Assembly (NCBI GenBank): GCA_018398765.1
Contig: JAHBMJ010002506.1
Location: 1-64,000, forward strand
Length of the DNA stretch: 64,000 nucleotides
Reading direction: 5' to 3'
Origin: Chromera velia
Taxonomy: Eukaryota; Sar; Chromeraceae
Of this stretch, positions 10,418-23,531 are shown in pieces. Below the pieces are notes generated by a model. The model was not told the DNA's origin, did not search any database, and saw only the letters and a list, made by a program, of their open reading frames with translations. Position 1 is the first letter of the stretch; every line of letters begins with the position of its first letter. Made by a program: the position numbers and the translations under genes.

Positions 10418-13400
10418 TGGCTGCATGAACCTTCTGCCAATCGCGATGAATTGTACTATGACTTCATCAGAATTGACTGGACTTCGGAGAGACTCCGTCT
10501 TAGTAGTAGTATCAGTCAACTCGACCGACCCAACGGTGGCCTCGTTGGGAAGGGATGACCGTTGGCGCCCTGTCAGTCTCTTTGGAGCTGCAAGGTCTGG
10601 ATATTTATATTTTTTCAGGCAGTTACGTCAGACAGACATCTTCATATACATTCAAGGTTTGACAGCTTTCCACTGCAATTCAAATCGAGTTCTTTTTCTG
10701 AATTTATATTCTACCTATATAAATATTGGAAATCTAAATTTTTAATCGCACTTTATTCAGTTTCATTCTTGACTATTTACAACTAATCTAGGGATAATTT
10801 TCAAACAAAAAAACAAACAACAAAAAACGCTCTCCGAACTAATTTTTTTGTTTTGTTTTGTTTTCACAACCATGGTGGGAATAAAAGAACACTACTAAGG
10901 GAATACTAGGGAACCACACATTTCTTACATGAAAACAAAAAAAAAATAAAAAATAAAAAAGTGAAATTAAATGACCAGTTTTTTTTTTTTTTTACCTTAT
11001 AGAAACTAATTCGTATTCAAATTTGAAGTCTCTGAGTTTTAGAATGTTCATATCTAGATTTATATATGCACATGCAGAAATACTTGAAGAAAAATCTATG
11101 GGATTATATAGGTTTGTGCGCCAAGTTTTTGACATAGAAAAACTTAAAAATATATTTCTAAGTTATTTCAAATTAATTAGAAAATTAGCCGTTCAAAATC
11201 TTAATTAATTGTACATAATTCTAGACCTAATTGCGCATCATTCCGATTCTCCACAATGTGATAAGACACAACTGTATGAGCAACTGTATAAGACTCTTCA
11301 AATTCGCCGTATGAATAATTCAATTTATCATATAAAAAAATTTGAATATTATATAACTAGTTTCTATAATACTTTTATAAGTAAAGTATAGTTTTTGGAA
11401 GGAGATTAGGCTACAGGTACTTCACTATGTCATACCTTCTTTCACAGTCTTTGTCTTTATAACTGTTCGATGCAAAGACGCTTTAATCTGACAGACTAAC
11501 TGAGAGAAGACGTCTGGCTTGGGTCAATCACAATGGTCGTGCACACTTCACGTACATGCACTAATTAATTTTTGTGGTTGCACGCGCGCGCAAAGATTAT
11601 TTTCACTTACGTGTGCATACGTTTGACCGCGGAAAGAGACGGACAGGTGACGCCAACAGCTTTGAGTGACGAAGTGTGTGGCAGCATAAGTAGTTAGTTA
11701 CCTTAGACTTACCTAGCTTGTTAGAGGATGCCAAAAACCAGTTGGAGCGCCAGGCTCCCAGGTGGCGCATGCATAATGTCAGAATATGTCAGAAGGGCTG
11801 TTCATACATAATTTGTTTTATATTTTGGATTATTTTTGGTCCATTTCTGGATTAATTAAATAATTTAAAGTTGGAATCAGGGAGACCAATCTCTGATGAA
11901 GTAGATGAACCTTGACTTGCGAAGAGAGAGGGTTGGAGGTCGTCAGGGAGGGAGACCTTCAGGGAGACGCAACTTTCATGCGAGGCTAGCAGACCGCTGC
12001 AGACGTGCCACGCCCACATGCAAATGCATTGCCTTTGCTGTCCATCCGCTTTCTGGGTGCTTTGAATTTGGGTTAAGGCAGTCGGTATGCAAGAGCAGGC
12101 GCACTTATTCTGTGACCCATTCCACCGCCACCAAGCAAGCATGAAAAGCAACATACAGGGAAGAAAAGGCACGCGCGCTGAGACATGCAGTAAGTAAAAC
12201 GGAACGGAGGAGTCCAAAAACACCACCAGGAAGAGAACGAAGTCCTGCTACTCTGCTCGTCTCTTCCTTCTACTACCTCCATGTTCGTTTCCATATTTGC
12301 ACCCCCCTTTCGTCCCTCGAATGAAAGGGTCCTATGTAGACAGTCCGCCACTTTGCCAGGATGGTGACGCACGCACACTCACACCCAGCTACCCACACTC
12401 ACACACACACCGTTGTTTCTCGTGAAAGAAAATGGAACGGAAGGAGGAAAGGGCGGCCCACCCCAATGCTCATCGAACGAACACACAGAAAGGCCGGGAA
12501 GCGACGGACGGACACCAAATCAGCCCAATCGCTTCGCCACGCTCGGCCTGCAAATGCGCGCAGTGCTTTCTCATGCAGTCACTACATGCATGCACTCATG
12601 CAGAAACGTCACTAATTTTGACTCAAAGTCGGACGGGTCAACCTCACCTGGTATGGGTATTCTTGCATGCGCACTTTCGCGCAGCATCACATGTATGTAT
12701 GCATCATGACTGTAGAGCGAACACACGCTCTTCACGTGAGTGTTTGACGCACGCAATTCATTCACATGCCCTCATGCAAGCATTCAATCAAAAAAGGTCA
12801 CGGACACAAAGCTATCAGGCAAAAGCAAATTCAGAAAAACCGAAGGAGGGTCCTCCACCTCGATTGCTGACTGATGAAGGTGAACGCATGACAGGAAGAC
12901 ACGAAAAAATGTCCTATTAATATGCATCTAGGATAAATAGTAAAAGAACCAAGGACAGGCATGATGCAAATGAACCGAATGAAATTTACTTCATTTTTCT
13001 GCTCCAGCACGACTGCCCTCCCTTCCTACCTCCGACCCTGACGAAATGAATCTATACACCTTCCTTTCCACACTTAAAATTCGCCGATGCACAAAGAGGG
13101 CGCTGGAGAGAGAAAAGACGGAAAACTTGAAGCTGAGGGAGAAAGGAAAGGACGACGGAGAGGCTGTCACACAGTGACGAGGACGAAGAGGATGAAAACA
13201 AGTGCGACCAAGACAAGCAAGCTCTTTATCGTGCAACAGAGGATAATTAATTAAATAAGAGAACAGAACAGAAGCGGGCCAAGAGAGAGAAGAACGGACG
13301 GACGCCCCTCTTCACACCCCGACGTGCACCATGCCTCAAGAAAGAAAGATCAGAAGGAAACCAAGTCTCCAATTCGGTAAGTCATGCAGCAATCCTCCAC

Positions 13401-13948
13401 TAAAGCAAACAGAGCGGGTAAAGGGGACGAAAGAAGCAGCAGGCAAAGAAAAAACAAGAGGGCCTTTCTTTCCTTTCTGACTCCTTCTCGTCGTCTCCAA
13501 AGGTGATAAAAATTCACACACAGCCGTTCCATTCGGTCTCTTCATTCCTTCCCATCACTGCTCCCTCCACTCCCCATGAGGACCCCCAGTGCCTCCCCCC
13601 ACCCTCGCATACACAGATAGATGAAGAACAGTTAACCCCCCCTCTCCCACACCCTCCCTTTCTACCCCGTGTGTTGCTGTCAAAATGAGAACATGACCCC
13701 CCCCCTTTCACAAGACCCTGCCTTGCTCTAACTCCTACTCCCTCCTCCCCCAACAGGAACGTGAGTCCACCCACCCCCTGGTCTTTCTTCTTCGTCACTT
13801 TCCCTGCAGCACGTTTCCTTCCTTCCTTCCTTCCTTCTTCATTCTCATTCTCATTCCCCTTCCCTCCTCTCGAAGGGAGGGAGGCGGACGGCCAGTACAA
13901 TCAACGCGAGAGATCTTCTCTTCTTCTGGCTGTAGGGAGGGCCGCTGA
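10418..13948. other. Convergent intergenic region, AT-rich to 11.9 kb
   Basis: Between the 3' ends of the plus-strand gene and the minus-strand hydrolase gene. 10.6-11.4 kb is strongly AT-rich with many A/T homopolymers; several frames of 60-125 codons occur but none has convincing protein character or splice signals. I see no supported gene here. Confidence 0.5.
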
Positions 13949-14066
13949 TCATCTGAATTTGTTCAGATGATCCTCAAGACTCGGGAAGACCTCAGGCTGC
14001 AGTCAGAAAGCAGAAAGAAGACAGGTGAAACAAGTGAGGCCTGTAGAAAACAAAAGCACACACACA

Positions 14067-14126
<60 letters not shown>

Positions 14127-16677
14127 AAGAGAAAGAGAGGAAGAGAGAGGGAAGAGCGAAACAGGGTGCGAGAGAAGTGGACGGGGTATGAAAGAGGGAA
14201 AGCAGGGACACCTCTACGGAAAAATCTCTCCCCCCATGCACCCACCCACCTGCATGTAACAGCAGTGATTGCCGTCCACCAGCAGCGGCTTGCAGGGCTT
14301 TTTGTTCTTCTTCACCAGACTCTCGTTCATCCGCTTGCAGTGCTCGTACCCCGGTCGGGCTGCCACGATCAGATCTTCCTTTGCGAACACGACCTGCAGC
14401 ATGCACTCATGCCAGGGGCGGGGGGGAATTCAAGGGGGAAGAAAGGGGGGGGGGTGGACTACCTTCGGCTCTTTTAGCAACCGTACGACATACAATACAC
14501 GCTCTCGCACGCTCTCACACATCCGTAAACGAACGAATGAGCAGGCTGACAAGACAGCAGTGCTGTAGATCAACTGAAGGCGCGAACTAATGCTAATTGC
14601 CAATTGTGGGCCCACCAGCAGTCGGTCCTCGAGATCGAACAGTGCATGCATTTATTTTCATACAGATATTTTCATATAAATAAATTCTGTAATAAACGCT
14701 TGGGCCCACCAGCAGTCTGTCCTCGAGGTCGAACAGCTCCCCCGTGTCCACAAAGCAGTCCGGGTGCAGTTGCCTTGTGGCCGTCCACACAGTCCCGCTG
14801 TCGGTGAACAGGGCGACCCAGTAGACCATGAGAAGAAAGAGCTCGTGGGCTCTGTGCAGCCACAGATGGGCGAGGGCCCTCACACGCTTGAAGAGGGGGG
14901 CGTCTGCCGGGGGGGGGGCGGGGACTTCCATGTCAAGGAACTTGACGTTCCATGGCATCAGCTCAACCAGCTGACCCTGCACACACACACACACACACAC
15001 ACACACGAAATCGTGACATAACGTTGACCGAATCACATTGAATGGATAAGTGAAATTGTCAAAGGCAGGCTCATTCCATGAATGAATATCAACCAGAGAC
15101 ATGGAAAGAAAAAGACGAATTCTCGAGGGATGGAACTTCTGTCGGCTTTCGGCATGAACACTGAGAGTAAGTAAGGCATCATGAGAAAACCAACAAGTTG
15201 CACACCCCACTGAAGAGAGAGAAGAAGGAAAGAAATGAATCGCACGATCACACGAAGCCTTTAGAAGATGTAAATGAAACAAAAAGAAAATTGAGAAGGA
15301 AATGGAGGCGGAGTTCTTGTACGCAGTCACTTACACGCGACTCGCGGTTTCACAAGGCAGTCTGTCTGTCTGACTGACAATTTTGGGCAGCTGTGCGATG
15401 AAGCAGACCGGGTCCATCAGAGTGATCGTGTTGATTTCGTGCCTGTATCTCTTCCAGAAACAGGAACCCAGCGCGGTACCGTAAGAGTGTCCAACCACAT
15501 CATATCTGATACCGGGCTGGCTCTTGGATCTTTTCGTTGTCCCCCCCACGTCCCCCCTCTCCTCCTCTTCCCAGCCTCTCATGAATTCGGCGATCGCACC
15601 AGTGTCCGTTCGCCTGTGCGGGGCGTGTGCGGGTGTGGTTGCACGTTGAACCAGGGCAGCCATCAGTCTATTGGTCGTTCTCTCCACGTCTCTCTGAAGC
15701 AGTCCCTTACGGAACTCCCTAATCGCTTGGGCCCCCCGACCCGAGACGGAATTCCTCCCGGGCTGCACAGTCATAGATCGGACCTGCAATCTCTTTCGCG
15801 GCTTTCCGCCTTCTGATGGCACTGCTGCTACTGTGTTGCGTGCACCCATAGGGCCGCTGGAAGGCGAGCTGCTCTCCTGCAGGAAGTCGTCATGGTAAAT
15901 CTCCTCCTCGTCTTCGTCTTCCTCATCCTCCTCTTCGTCAGTCTCACCCCCCAACCCCCCTCCGGTCCCTCCAGCAAAGGAGGCTTTGCACGTCGCGGCT
16001 TTCTGTCTCTGGGGAAGAAGGGAAGTGGAGGCATCAGCCGAATCACCACGACCCAGGGGAAGCATATCTCCCGAGAGAATTTCAGGAATTCGACTGGAGA
16101 TGTCACTAGAAGTTGCACCGTCAACAACGAACTCCTTGGTAACAGGGGAGGACAGGGACTTAGTCGCCCCCTTAGTCAAACGATGCCTCAGCCCCCCAGG
16201 CCCTGCACCCTCATCCTGGTGAGACTTCTCGGACCCCTCCTCCACTGGCTCCAGAGTGGACCCCTGAGTCTGGTATTTCGATGAGGGGGGCGTTCTGCCC
16301 ATGCTCTCCCTTGACAGCTTTCGCTGCAACAGAAACTGGCGGTGCTGAAGGGCGTCCAAACCAAACCTGTAAGGCAGGCAGGAGGGAGAAACGGAGAGAA
16401 CGAAAAAAATCGGTTCGACGCACAAGAGAAACGCAAACACGCACACGCACACGCACGCACACCTGCAGAAGCACAATTGGTCAGGTAGCTCTCCCCCTCC
16501 GATTTCAACTCTGCCACTTTTACTCTCCCCCCTATTGTACTCCTACACGTCGACCCAAATATCTGAGTGAACGAATTCTGTCCCGATGGAATCTGCTGCA
16601 ACCCCAGTCACCCACACTCCGGATCTCCGTATGCACTTTTTCCCTCTCCTGTACCTTGCAATGCAAACAAACATCAG

Positions 16678-16715
<38 letters not shown>

Positions 16716-16732
16716 AAGAAAGAAAGAAAAAA

Positions 16733-16764
<32 letters not shown>

Positions 16765-17168
16765 GAGAAAGAGAGAAAGAGAGAAAGAGAGAAAGAAAGA
16801 AAGACAGACAGAAAGACAGAAAGACAGAAAGAAAGAAAGAAAGAAAGACAGGAAAGAAGAGGGAAAGGAAGAGAGAGAGAGAGAAAAAAAAAAGAAAGAA
16901 AGAAAAACAAAGCGGGGGGGCCTCACCTTTGTGCGGCAAAGAGCACAAATGCGCGGGCCTCATCTACCACATCGTACATCGACGGGAGGGCCTTCAGGGT
17001 CTTTGAGGGAATGCCCCAAAGCTGCAGGCCTATCCACTGGTGCTCGGGGACAATCAGGAGACGGTCCCTGCAGCGCCCACCCGAGTGGAAACACAAACAC
17101 ACACACAGAAACAAACGTCAAAACAAGTTATGTGGGGATTGGAGCTGCAGTTAGGATGAGCACACACA

Positions 17169-17222
<54 letters not shown>

Positions 17223-18391
17223 GAGAGAGAAACCGAGGCTGAAAAGAATAAATTTTTCGCAGAGATCCTTCTCATTCCCAACAGACCAGACCTACCTTGT
17301 GATAGCATGGTAAGCGAACTTCACCATCAACCGTGTGTAGAGGACCAGAGCGAACCCGAACCCTGGGAGGAACAGAAGGGGCTGGGGGTTTTTGATTTCC
17401 TTCGGCACCAGAACCCAGTACTTGATTGGCCTCTCAGGGTGAAGAACGCACGGGTACCTCCGGAACCCGACTGCGTACATCACCACATACTGGAAGAGCT
17501 GCATGGCTCTGATTGCCAGTGTGAAGGGAAGAGGCTTGTACATGACCTGCACGAAAGCACACACGCCACACACACGCACACACACTCACACACGTGTGTG
17601 CGAATCCAGATATATCTATAATCACACATATACACAATCCATATGGACACCCATAGATGCAGACAGACAAACACCCGCACCGCCCCCCCCCAGCCCACTC
17701 GCTCACCACAGATCGAGACGAAGAAAGACAGAGAGGCACACACACTCACACCCACACACACACACACACACGGCGCGCAAAATGACAGAGGAGTTTTTTG
17801 ACCGACGTTCATGGGAGCCATGCCGAACCGGAATCCGGTGGTTTGGCCTTCCACGTTCACAGGGGGAGGTGGTTTTTTGGATTCCTTGAACAGTTCTCCC
17901 TTGACCTTTTCTTCCCTCCACTTCCTCCCTCTGAATGCATTTTCAAGGAAGACCTGGAAGGCCTCCTCGTCGACCCCATCGCCCTGCCCTGCCTCCCCCC
18001 TCATGTGAATGAACCAGTCCTTCAGTTCCTCTGCAGTGATCTCTGTGACATCCTTTCCGTAGAAGTTGTAGAACAAAAAGTTATGCATGTCCTCATCGGA
18101 AGCCTCCAGAATCAAAAGGATCTGCATCACGCACTCACGACAAGAATCAATCAATCGACTGGAAGATCATTCAGCAGAAGGGAAGGAAACTGATCACAGG
18201 GGGGTACTTACCAAATCTTCACAAAACTTCTTGTTGCTCTTTCGAACCACTGGTGGTGCTTTGCTAAGTCTGTCCCTGCGGTGCACAAAATTGTGGTAGA
18301 GGACAATCTCCACGCACAGATAGAGAACAAGTGGTATGAGAAACCACGGGGAAAGGATAATCTCCACCAGTGTCGTCATTTCTGAAGGCAC
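13949..18391 (-). CDS. Membrane-anchored alpha/beta-hydrolase (serine hydrolase)
   Basis: Eight exons, all phase-matched, on the minus strand: 18391-18212, 18121-17807, 17546-17296, 17067-16927, 16366-15379, 14976-14710, 14393-14250, 13996-13949 (stop TGA). The model encodes about 777 aa. The N-terminus has a hydrophobic anchor (residues about 12-33). The fold is an alpha/beta-hydrolase. LLFLPGFGF (exon 3) is the oxyanion-loop strand. DVVGHSYGTALG holds the nucleophile Ser (about 590). KEDLIV (about Asp721) and VDGNHCCYM (about His757) complete the triad. Strand-helix segments are separated by a roughly 200-residue low-complexity insert in exon 5 with an acidic run (EEEDEEDEDEEEIYHDD). This layout resembles large fungal and oomycete alpha/beta-hydrolases of unknown substrate. 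A donor-proximal insertion (copy C) lies just after exon 6; only the upstream donor keeps the frame. The start Met at 18391 has an in-frame alternative at 18379. Confidence 0.85.
14608..14736. mobile_element. Palindromic element with long flanking duplications, copy C
   Basis: Direct 35-bp copies at 14608-14642 and 14702-14736 (two mismatches) bracket a 59-bp AT-rich insert (14643-14701). The insert starts TGCATGCATTTATTTTCATACAG, matching the left terminus of copy A; its other end (AATTCTGTAATAAACGCTT) is a decayed right terminus. On the minus strand the copy at 14736-14702 is the end of hydrolase exon 6 (FDLEDRLL) plus its donor GTGGGC; the second copy repeats both exon end and donor in the intron. 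Confidence 0.75.
16680..16912. repeat. (GA)n and (GAAA)n purine microsatellite
   Basis: About 230 bp of GA and GAAA repeats with occasional CAGA units. It occupies the hydrolase-gene intron between exons ending at 16927 and starting at 16366. Confidence 0.9.
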
Positions 18392-18951
18392 TTAGGGGAC
18401 TCTCTCTCCCACACGAAGAAGCGATGAACCAAGCAGAGGCCGATTTGAGCAGTCGATCAAAAGAATCCGAATATCGATCGCCTTGTGGAAAATGCGCAGA
18501 CAGACAGAGTCTCAGACGGGAACGTAAGAAGCTTGAAGGCAGCAGAAGACACTCCAAATTAAGAAGGACGTTTGTTGCATGCGGGAAGGACGTATCTCTC
18601 AAAATTCGGATTTTGCTGAAAGCCGATTCGACTCAGAAATTAATCGGCTGTGACATGCTGTGAGGTTCGGTCCCGACGAGCACTATTTCGCGCACTTTTT
18701 CGCGCGCGCGGAGACGGCGTAAAGGTCAGGCAGTTGAGAGACTTCGACGCGGCTTTCACTCTCCCTGCTGCTGTCTGCTTCCCTTCGTTGGAGGCAGACT
18801 CAGTCGCATGTACCCTGTAACTGTGACAGGCTGTTATGTAAGCTCTCGCAAGGCAGGTGATCTAATTTGTCGGACCTCTAAGAGTGTGTGTGCTGACGAA
18901 TCTGACTGTTCCGTTTTCGTTGGTCCCTTTTTTTGTGTCGAGAGACTCCAA
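18392..18951. promoter_or_regulatory. Head-to-head intergenic region, probable bidirectional promoter
   Basis: The 560 bp between the start codons of the divergent hydrolase (minus) and PBP2-like (plus) genes. It contains a CG-rich patch with CGCGCGCG near 18700. I cannot identify a TATA box or a defined initiator, so promoter function is inferred from gene orientation only. Confidence 0.4.
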
Positions 18952-20437
18952 ATGGCGAATATGTTGAACTTGCGTTTTGGAGGTGTTCCGGAGCATTTCA
19001 ATGCACCTTTTCAGGTCTGTAGACGTGTCGCGGGACCGTTTGAATTCTGTTCAATTCCTGTGTTGGTGAGGTGAAGGGAGGAGACGGGACTTGCGCCCCG
19101 TGTGGAGACGGACCCTTTTTTCTGCCTGTGCTTGTCTGTCTGTTTCCTTCACTCGATTTGCAGATTGCACTCGAGAGAGGATTCTTCCGTGAGGCCGCAA
19201 TCGACTTTTCATGGACTGATTTTCCAGGTGGGGGCTCGCTCGCCCAAGGAGACGCGTTCGTGTGTGTTTGAGCGGGTCCTGTCAAAGCTGCACCACGAAA
19301 GCTGCCTCCTCGCTTAAGCCGCCTTTGCCTCTAATCCCTTGTTGCCTTTTCCAATTCCTCCCGTTCAGCGACGTCGTGTCGTGGGTCTGAGTGTTCGCTC
19401 CTACTGGGAGGTTTAGTGGACACTGACGTGTGTGTGGATCTGTGTGTGTTTGGCGGCCGGCATGCCTTCTTGCTTGCCCACCTATACCCGCCTGCCTGCC
19501 TGCTTGTGCACAGGAGGGAGTGGGCAGATGAGCAAGGCGCTGGAGGGGGACGAGGTGGACGTCTGCTGTGTGCTCTCTGAGGCGGGGGTGCTCGCTGGTG
19601 GGTCCTCCCGTTCCCCCTCTCCGTCTCTTCAAGTTGTTCCCTCACTTCCCCAGCTGTCTTTCTGCCTATCTACCTCCACCTGGCATTGTCTGCCCCCCCT
19701 GACTTGGGGAAGTTTGTCTCCCTGTCTTTGGCTGCACCCCCTGCTTTTTTCTGGAAGACCGTGAGTGGCTTCGCTCCCCCCGTTATGTTTGCAGCCACGC
19801 GTGCGCCCTCTGCGCTCTGCCTAGTGGGGACTTATGTGGACAGCCCCCTCACGTGGGGCATTCACGTGAAGACAGACAGCGCATACGAGGTCAGGGAGAA
19901 AAAAAAAGAAGCGCTTCTATTTGATTGACAAATTGAAAACAAGAAGAAGAAGGTGCAGACAGAATGAGAGGGGGCGGAAGGATGGGTGCAAGAAAGAAAG
20001 GAAGAGCGTAGGGGGTTTCCGAGGAGAAAAGCGCGTCGATTTTTTGCAGAGTTTTTTTCTTTGGGTCGAGAGTTTTGTCGATCTATCTATCTCTCGTCTC
20101 GCCGTCTTGCCTCTTCGTCTAATTGGAAGAAGAGGGAGGAGGCGTAAAGTCTGCTTTTTCTGCCTGTGTGTGTCTACTCCTTTTCTTCTGGAGATTGAAC
20201 TTCAAGGAGAGCTTGACAGATGGAACCCCCCTTCTTTCCCTGCGTGTGTGCGTGCGTCAATGAGTGCAGAGACCTGAGGACCTCCAAGGGAAAGTATTCG
20301 GCATCAGCCGGTGGGGGTCTGGGTCTCATCTGATTGCGTTCGTGGAGGCACGGCAGAGAGGGTAGGTAGGTCTTCGTCTCTGCCCATCTCTGTCTCTCTG
20401 TGTGTATCTTCATCTTCTCTCTCTATCTCTGTGTGTA

Positions 20438-20468
<31 letters not shown>

Positions 20469-21596
20469 TCCCCGTGTGTGTATGTATGTGTGTGCAGATG
20501 GGAGCCTGGCGAGATGAGGTTCCTTCCCGTAGGAGACCTTGAGGGCGCACGGAAGAGCATGCAGGAAGGGGAGATCGACGGTTTCCTCTGGGAGAAGTTC
20601 ACGGTCGGTGGGTCGGTTGGTCTGTTTGCAAGGGGAAGATCGAAAGCTCGTCGAGCAATTTGGAATCATGCTACAGAGAAAAGAAAAACAAAATCGCCTT
20701 TTCGGGGGATTGCGGTAGTCATTCAGTTTGACTTTTGTCATTGAACAGGTACATCGTTCTGTTGTGGAGTGTTGACGAGGAAGCTGAATTCTCTTTTGTC
20801 GAATGGTTGGCAGCATGGCCCGCTCATACTTTGTTTACACAGAGTGACGCTTGTCTACAGGTGAGAAGCGACAGGCACAAACGGTTAGGACAGGAATCAG
20901 GATCGGATTCAGTCAGAGTGAGCCCTGGCGTTGGTTTGAGATTGCGACGTCTGCCGCTGGAGACACACGAATATGCATAGGGGGGTAGGACAGATAGAGG
21001 GAAAGAAGCAAGCTAGGGAAGAGAAGAGACCCTGTGACAAGGAAGGCCCCTTTCTCCAGTCGTGTGAAATGAGGGAGTCTCTGTCGGCCTCCCGGACACT
21101 TTGTTTCTGCAATCATAGTTGTTTATGTTCGTGTGCAAAGACAAACAAAAACGCGTCGTTTGCTGTAATGCGTGCAGACAAAACATCTAACCGACTCGGG
21201 AGAATGGAGACGCATCGGAAACACTGTAACGCCGTCAGTCTGTCTCAAGGACGAGCTAGAATAATTTGTGTTTCATTCTCTCTCTGTCGATGACCACCAG
21301 CCTTTGTTACTCTCTTTGAGTCTCTTGTGAGGATAATGCTGGTTTGATTTACAGACTGTAAGGAGTCGATTTCTGTTCTCTTAATAGTGAGAAAACAGAG
21401 TGGCTGACAGGACACTCAGCCTCCCTCCGTTTGTTTTTCTTCTCTTTCAAATTTGGGTCTTCTCCCCCCCTCTTAGCGTCCCCCCCTCTTGCATCCAGAG
21501 AAGAAAAATAAGCAATCTCTCTCTACGGATCTCCGTTGCCTTTTGTTCTTGTCCTGTTGCTGCAGGTGGCCGTGCTTCGTCGTTCTTGCACGAAGG

Positions 21597-21627
<31 letters not shown>

Positions 21628-23531
21628 CTTTCTTTCTTTCCTATTCATCTGTGTCTCTGGTTTCTTGTTTTTTCTCTCCTTTTTCTTTGTTTTTTTGCCC
21701 TCGCACGTTTCCGTTCCTCTTGGGCTTTTTTCTCCCCAAAGGATCAGTTATTTTATTTACGCTCGCAGCTATGGTTTTGTACAGGCGCAAAAAAATCTAC
21801 TCCGTTTCTCTTGATTCCTTTGCGGTCCGCATGCTTCTTTCCTTTCCTTTCTTTTCAGACAGTAGCCGACGCGCACAGTGCAGAGATCCAAACCGTCCTC
21901 GAGATCACCTCTCGAATCTGCGAGGTTAGTCAGGGTGGATGCAGAAGAGAGACAGACGGGAGTGAGTTTGAAAGAAAGAGGAAAGTAGGCCTGTAGACTT
22001 ACTCCTGAAGGATCTGGAGAGTTGGGGGGATTCCTCGGGAGGGGCTCTCTCTCTTCCCGTGCATGTACAGTGAGGGGGCTAGAGAGATACTCGATGTGCA
22101 TGTCTCGGTGTGGGCATTTGAAGTTGAGCGTTTCTCTCTCTTTGGGTGGTTTCGTCCCTCGCCAAACATTCCTTCCTTCCTTCCTTCCTTCCTTCTTTGA
22201 TGCTCGTGGCAGGAGATCAAAAGGCCTTCTGAATTCCGTCAGTGGACCGAGTTCTTCTCCTCACGATACGGGAACTCTCTGGAAGACGCAGCGGAGTGGC
22301 TCTCTGGTCAGGCTGGCTCTCTGGCAGTTGGGTCTCCGTCTGTCTGGCTGTTTTCGTGCCTCTCTCTCTCTTTGGCTCTCTCTGCGTGTGTGTATCTGCC
22401 TGCCTGCCTGGCTGGCTATCCCGTTGTCCGTTTCGGTCCAGTTTGACGTAGCGGGGGTGCGTACGTGCGCGCGCGCGTGCACGCGTGTGTGTATTTGTGC
22501 GCGTGTATGTATGTACGTATGTGTTTGTATGTGCATGTTATGCAACCGTGCATGCAGGAGTGAAGTGGCGCTGCCAGGCCTCCGTTGACTCATCCCTCGT
22601 CTCGCAGTGCTCCCAGTCAGTCGACTAGCCAGAGGGCAGTGTGTNNNNNNNNNNNNNNNNNNNNNNNNNNNNNNNNNNNNNNNNNNNNNNNNNNNNNNNN
22701 NNNNNNNNNNNNNNNNNNNNNNNNNNNNNNNNNNNNNNNNNNNNNNNNNNNNNNNNNNNNNNNNNNNNNNNNNNNNNNNNNNNNNNNNNNNNNNNNNNNN
22801 NNNNNNNNNNNNNNNNNNNNNNNNNNNNNNNNNNNNNNNNNNNNNNNNNNNNNNNNNNNNNNNNNNNNNNNNNNNNNNNNNNNNNNNNNNNNNNNNNNNN
22901 NNNNNNNNNNNNNNNNNNNNNNNNNNNGGGGGGGGGGGGGGGGCACTGGGCGGAATTCAGGGAGTGAATTTGATTGAAATTCGAAGGCAAGAACAAGATT
23001 GGACGTCTCTCTCCATGACGGCCTGTGTGTCGGGCTGTCTACATTTGTTTTCTGCATATTTTGTTTGCCTGGCTGTTTCTGGGTGTTTACGGTTTGCCTG
23101 CATGTCTCTCTTTGTGAGAGCATGCATGTCTGAGTGTGTGCGCACACGTAAATAAGGTCATGACATGTTGTGTGTCTTTTCAAGTGCCTGATTCTCTCCA
23201 TTCTTGATGCAGATACCTGAGGGAGGTCGGTGTTCTTCCTCAAGGAGACGGAAATGGCGTACCAGAGGGAGAGGGAGACCGCGTCTCTGTCGTCCACTCT
23301 CTTGCCTTCCCTGCCCGTCCCTCCAGCGACTCCATCAGCACAGAGGCGGTAGCTGAGGACTGCAGTGGCGCTACAGGAAGTTCCAGTTTTGTCGCGCAGA
23401 CTGCAGAAGAACCAACAAACACGCAGGGCGTGTCAGAGAAGGCACCGGGGAAAGATGGGGGAAAGAAGTCCGAAGGGTCTCAACCCGTTTCCTCGTTAGC
23501 AAAGCAGACAGAGGAAACGTCCGCCTCCTGA
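18952..23531 (+). CDS. SsuA/THI5-like (Ca3427-type) PBP2 domain protein
   Basis: Twelve phase-matched exons: 18952-19014, 19164-19227, 19514-19597, 19795-19889, 20270-20361, 20498-20603, 21178-21233, 21566-21596, 21859-21924, 22213-22306, 22558-22615, 23213-23531 (TGA). They sum to 1128 nt, 375 aa. The protein follows the type-2 periplasmic-binding-protein fold of the SsuA/NMT1-THI5 family step by step. IALERGFFREAAIDFSW is the first lobe. PGGSGQMSKALEGDEVDV is next. YVDSPLTWGIHV follows. GKVFGISRWGSGSHLIAFV is the hallmark loop. EGEIDGFLWEKFTTKHLTDSGEWRR and WPCFVV complete the match. Residues about 271-375 form a helical then low-complexity tail ending in SAS. There is no signal peptide, so it is probably cytosolic, as in the fungal Ca3427-like proteins; ligand unknown. 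The assembly gap lies inside the last intron and does not affect the model. Confidence 0.88.
22645..22927. other. Assembly gap (283 N) followed by poly-G
   Basis: Undetermined bases, followed at 22928-22943 by a run of G. The gap falls in the last intron (22616-23212) of the PBP2-like gene. Confidence 0.95.

Noticed and set aside
16281-17242. Long Lys/Arg/Glu-rich plus-strand frames
   Set aside because: They are antisense read-through of (GA)n/(GAAA)n microsatellite and of hydrolase exons, which are on the minus strand.
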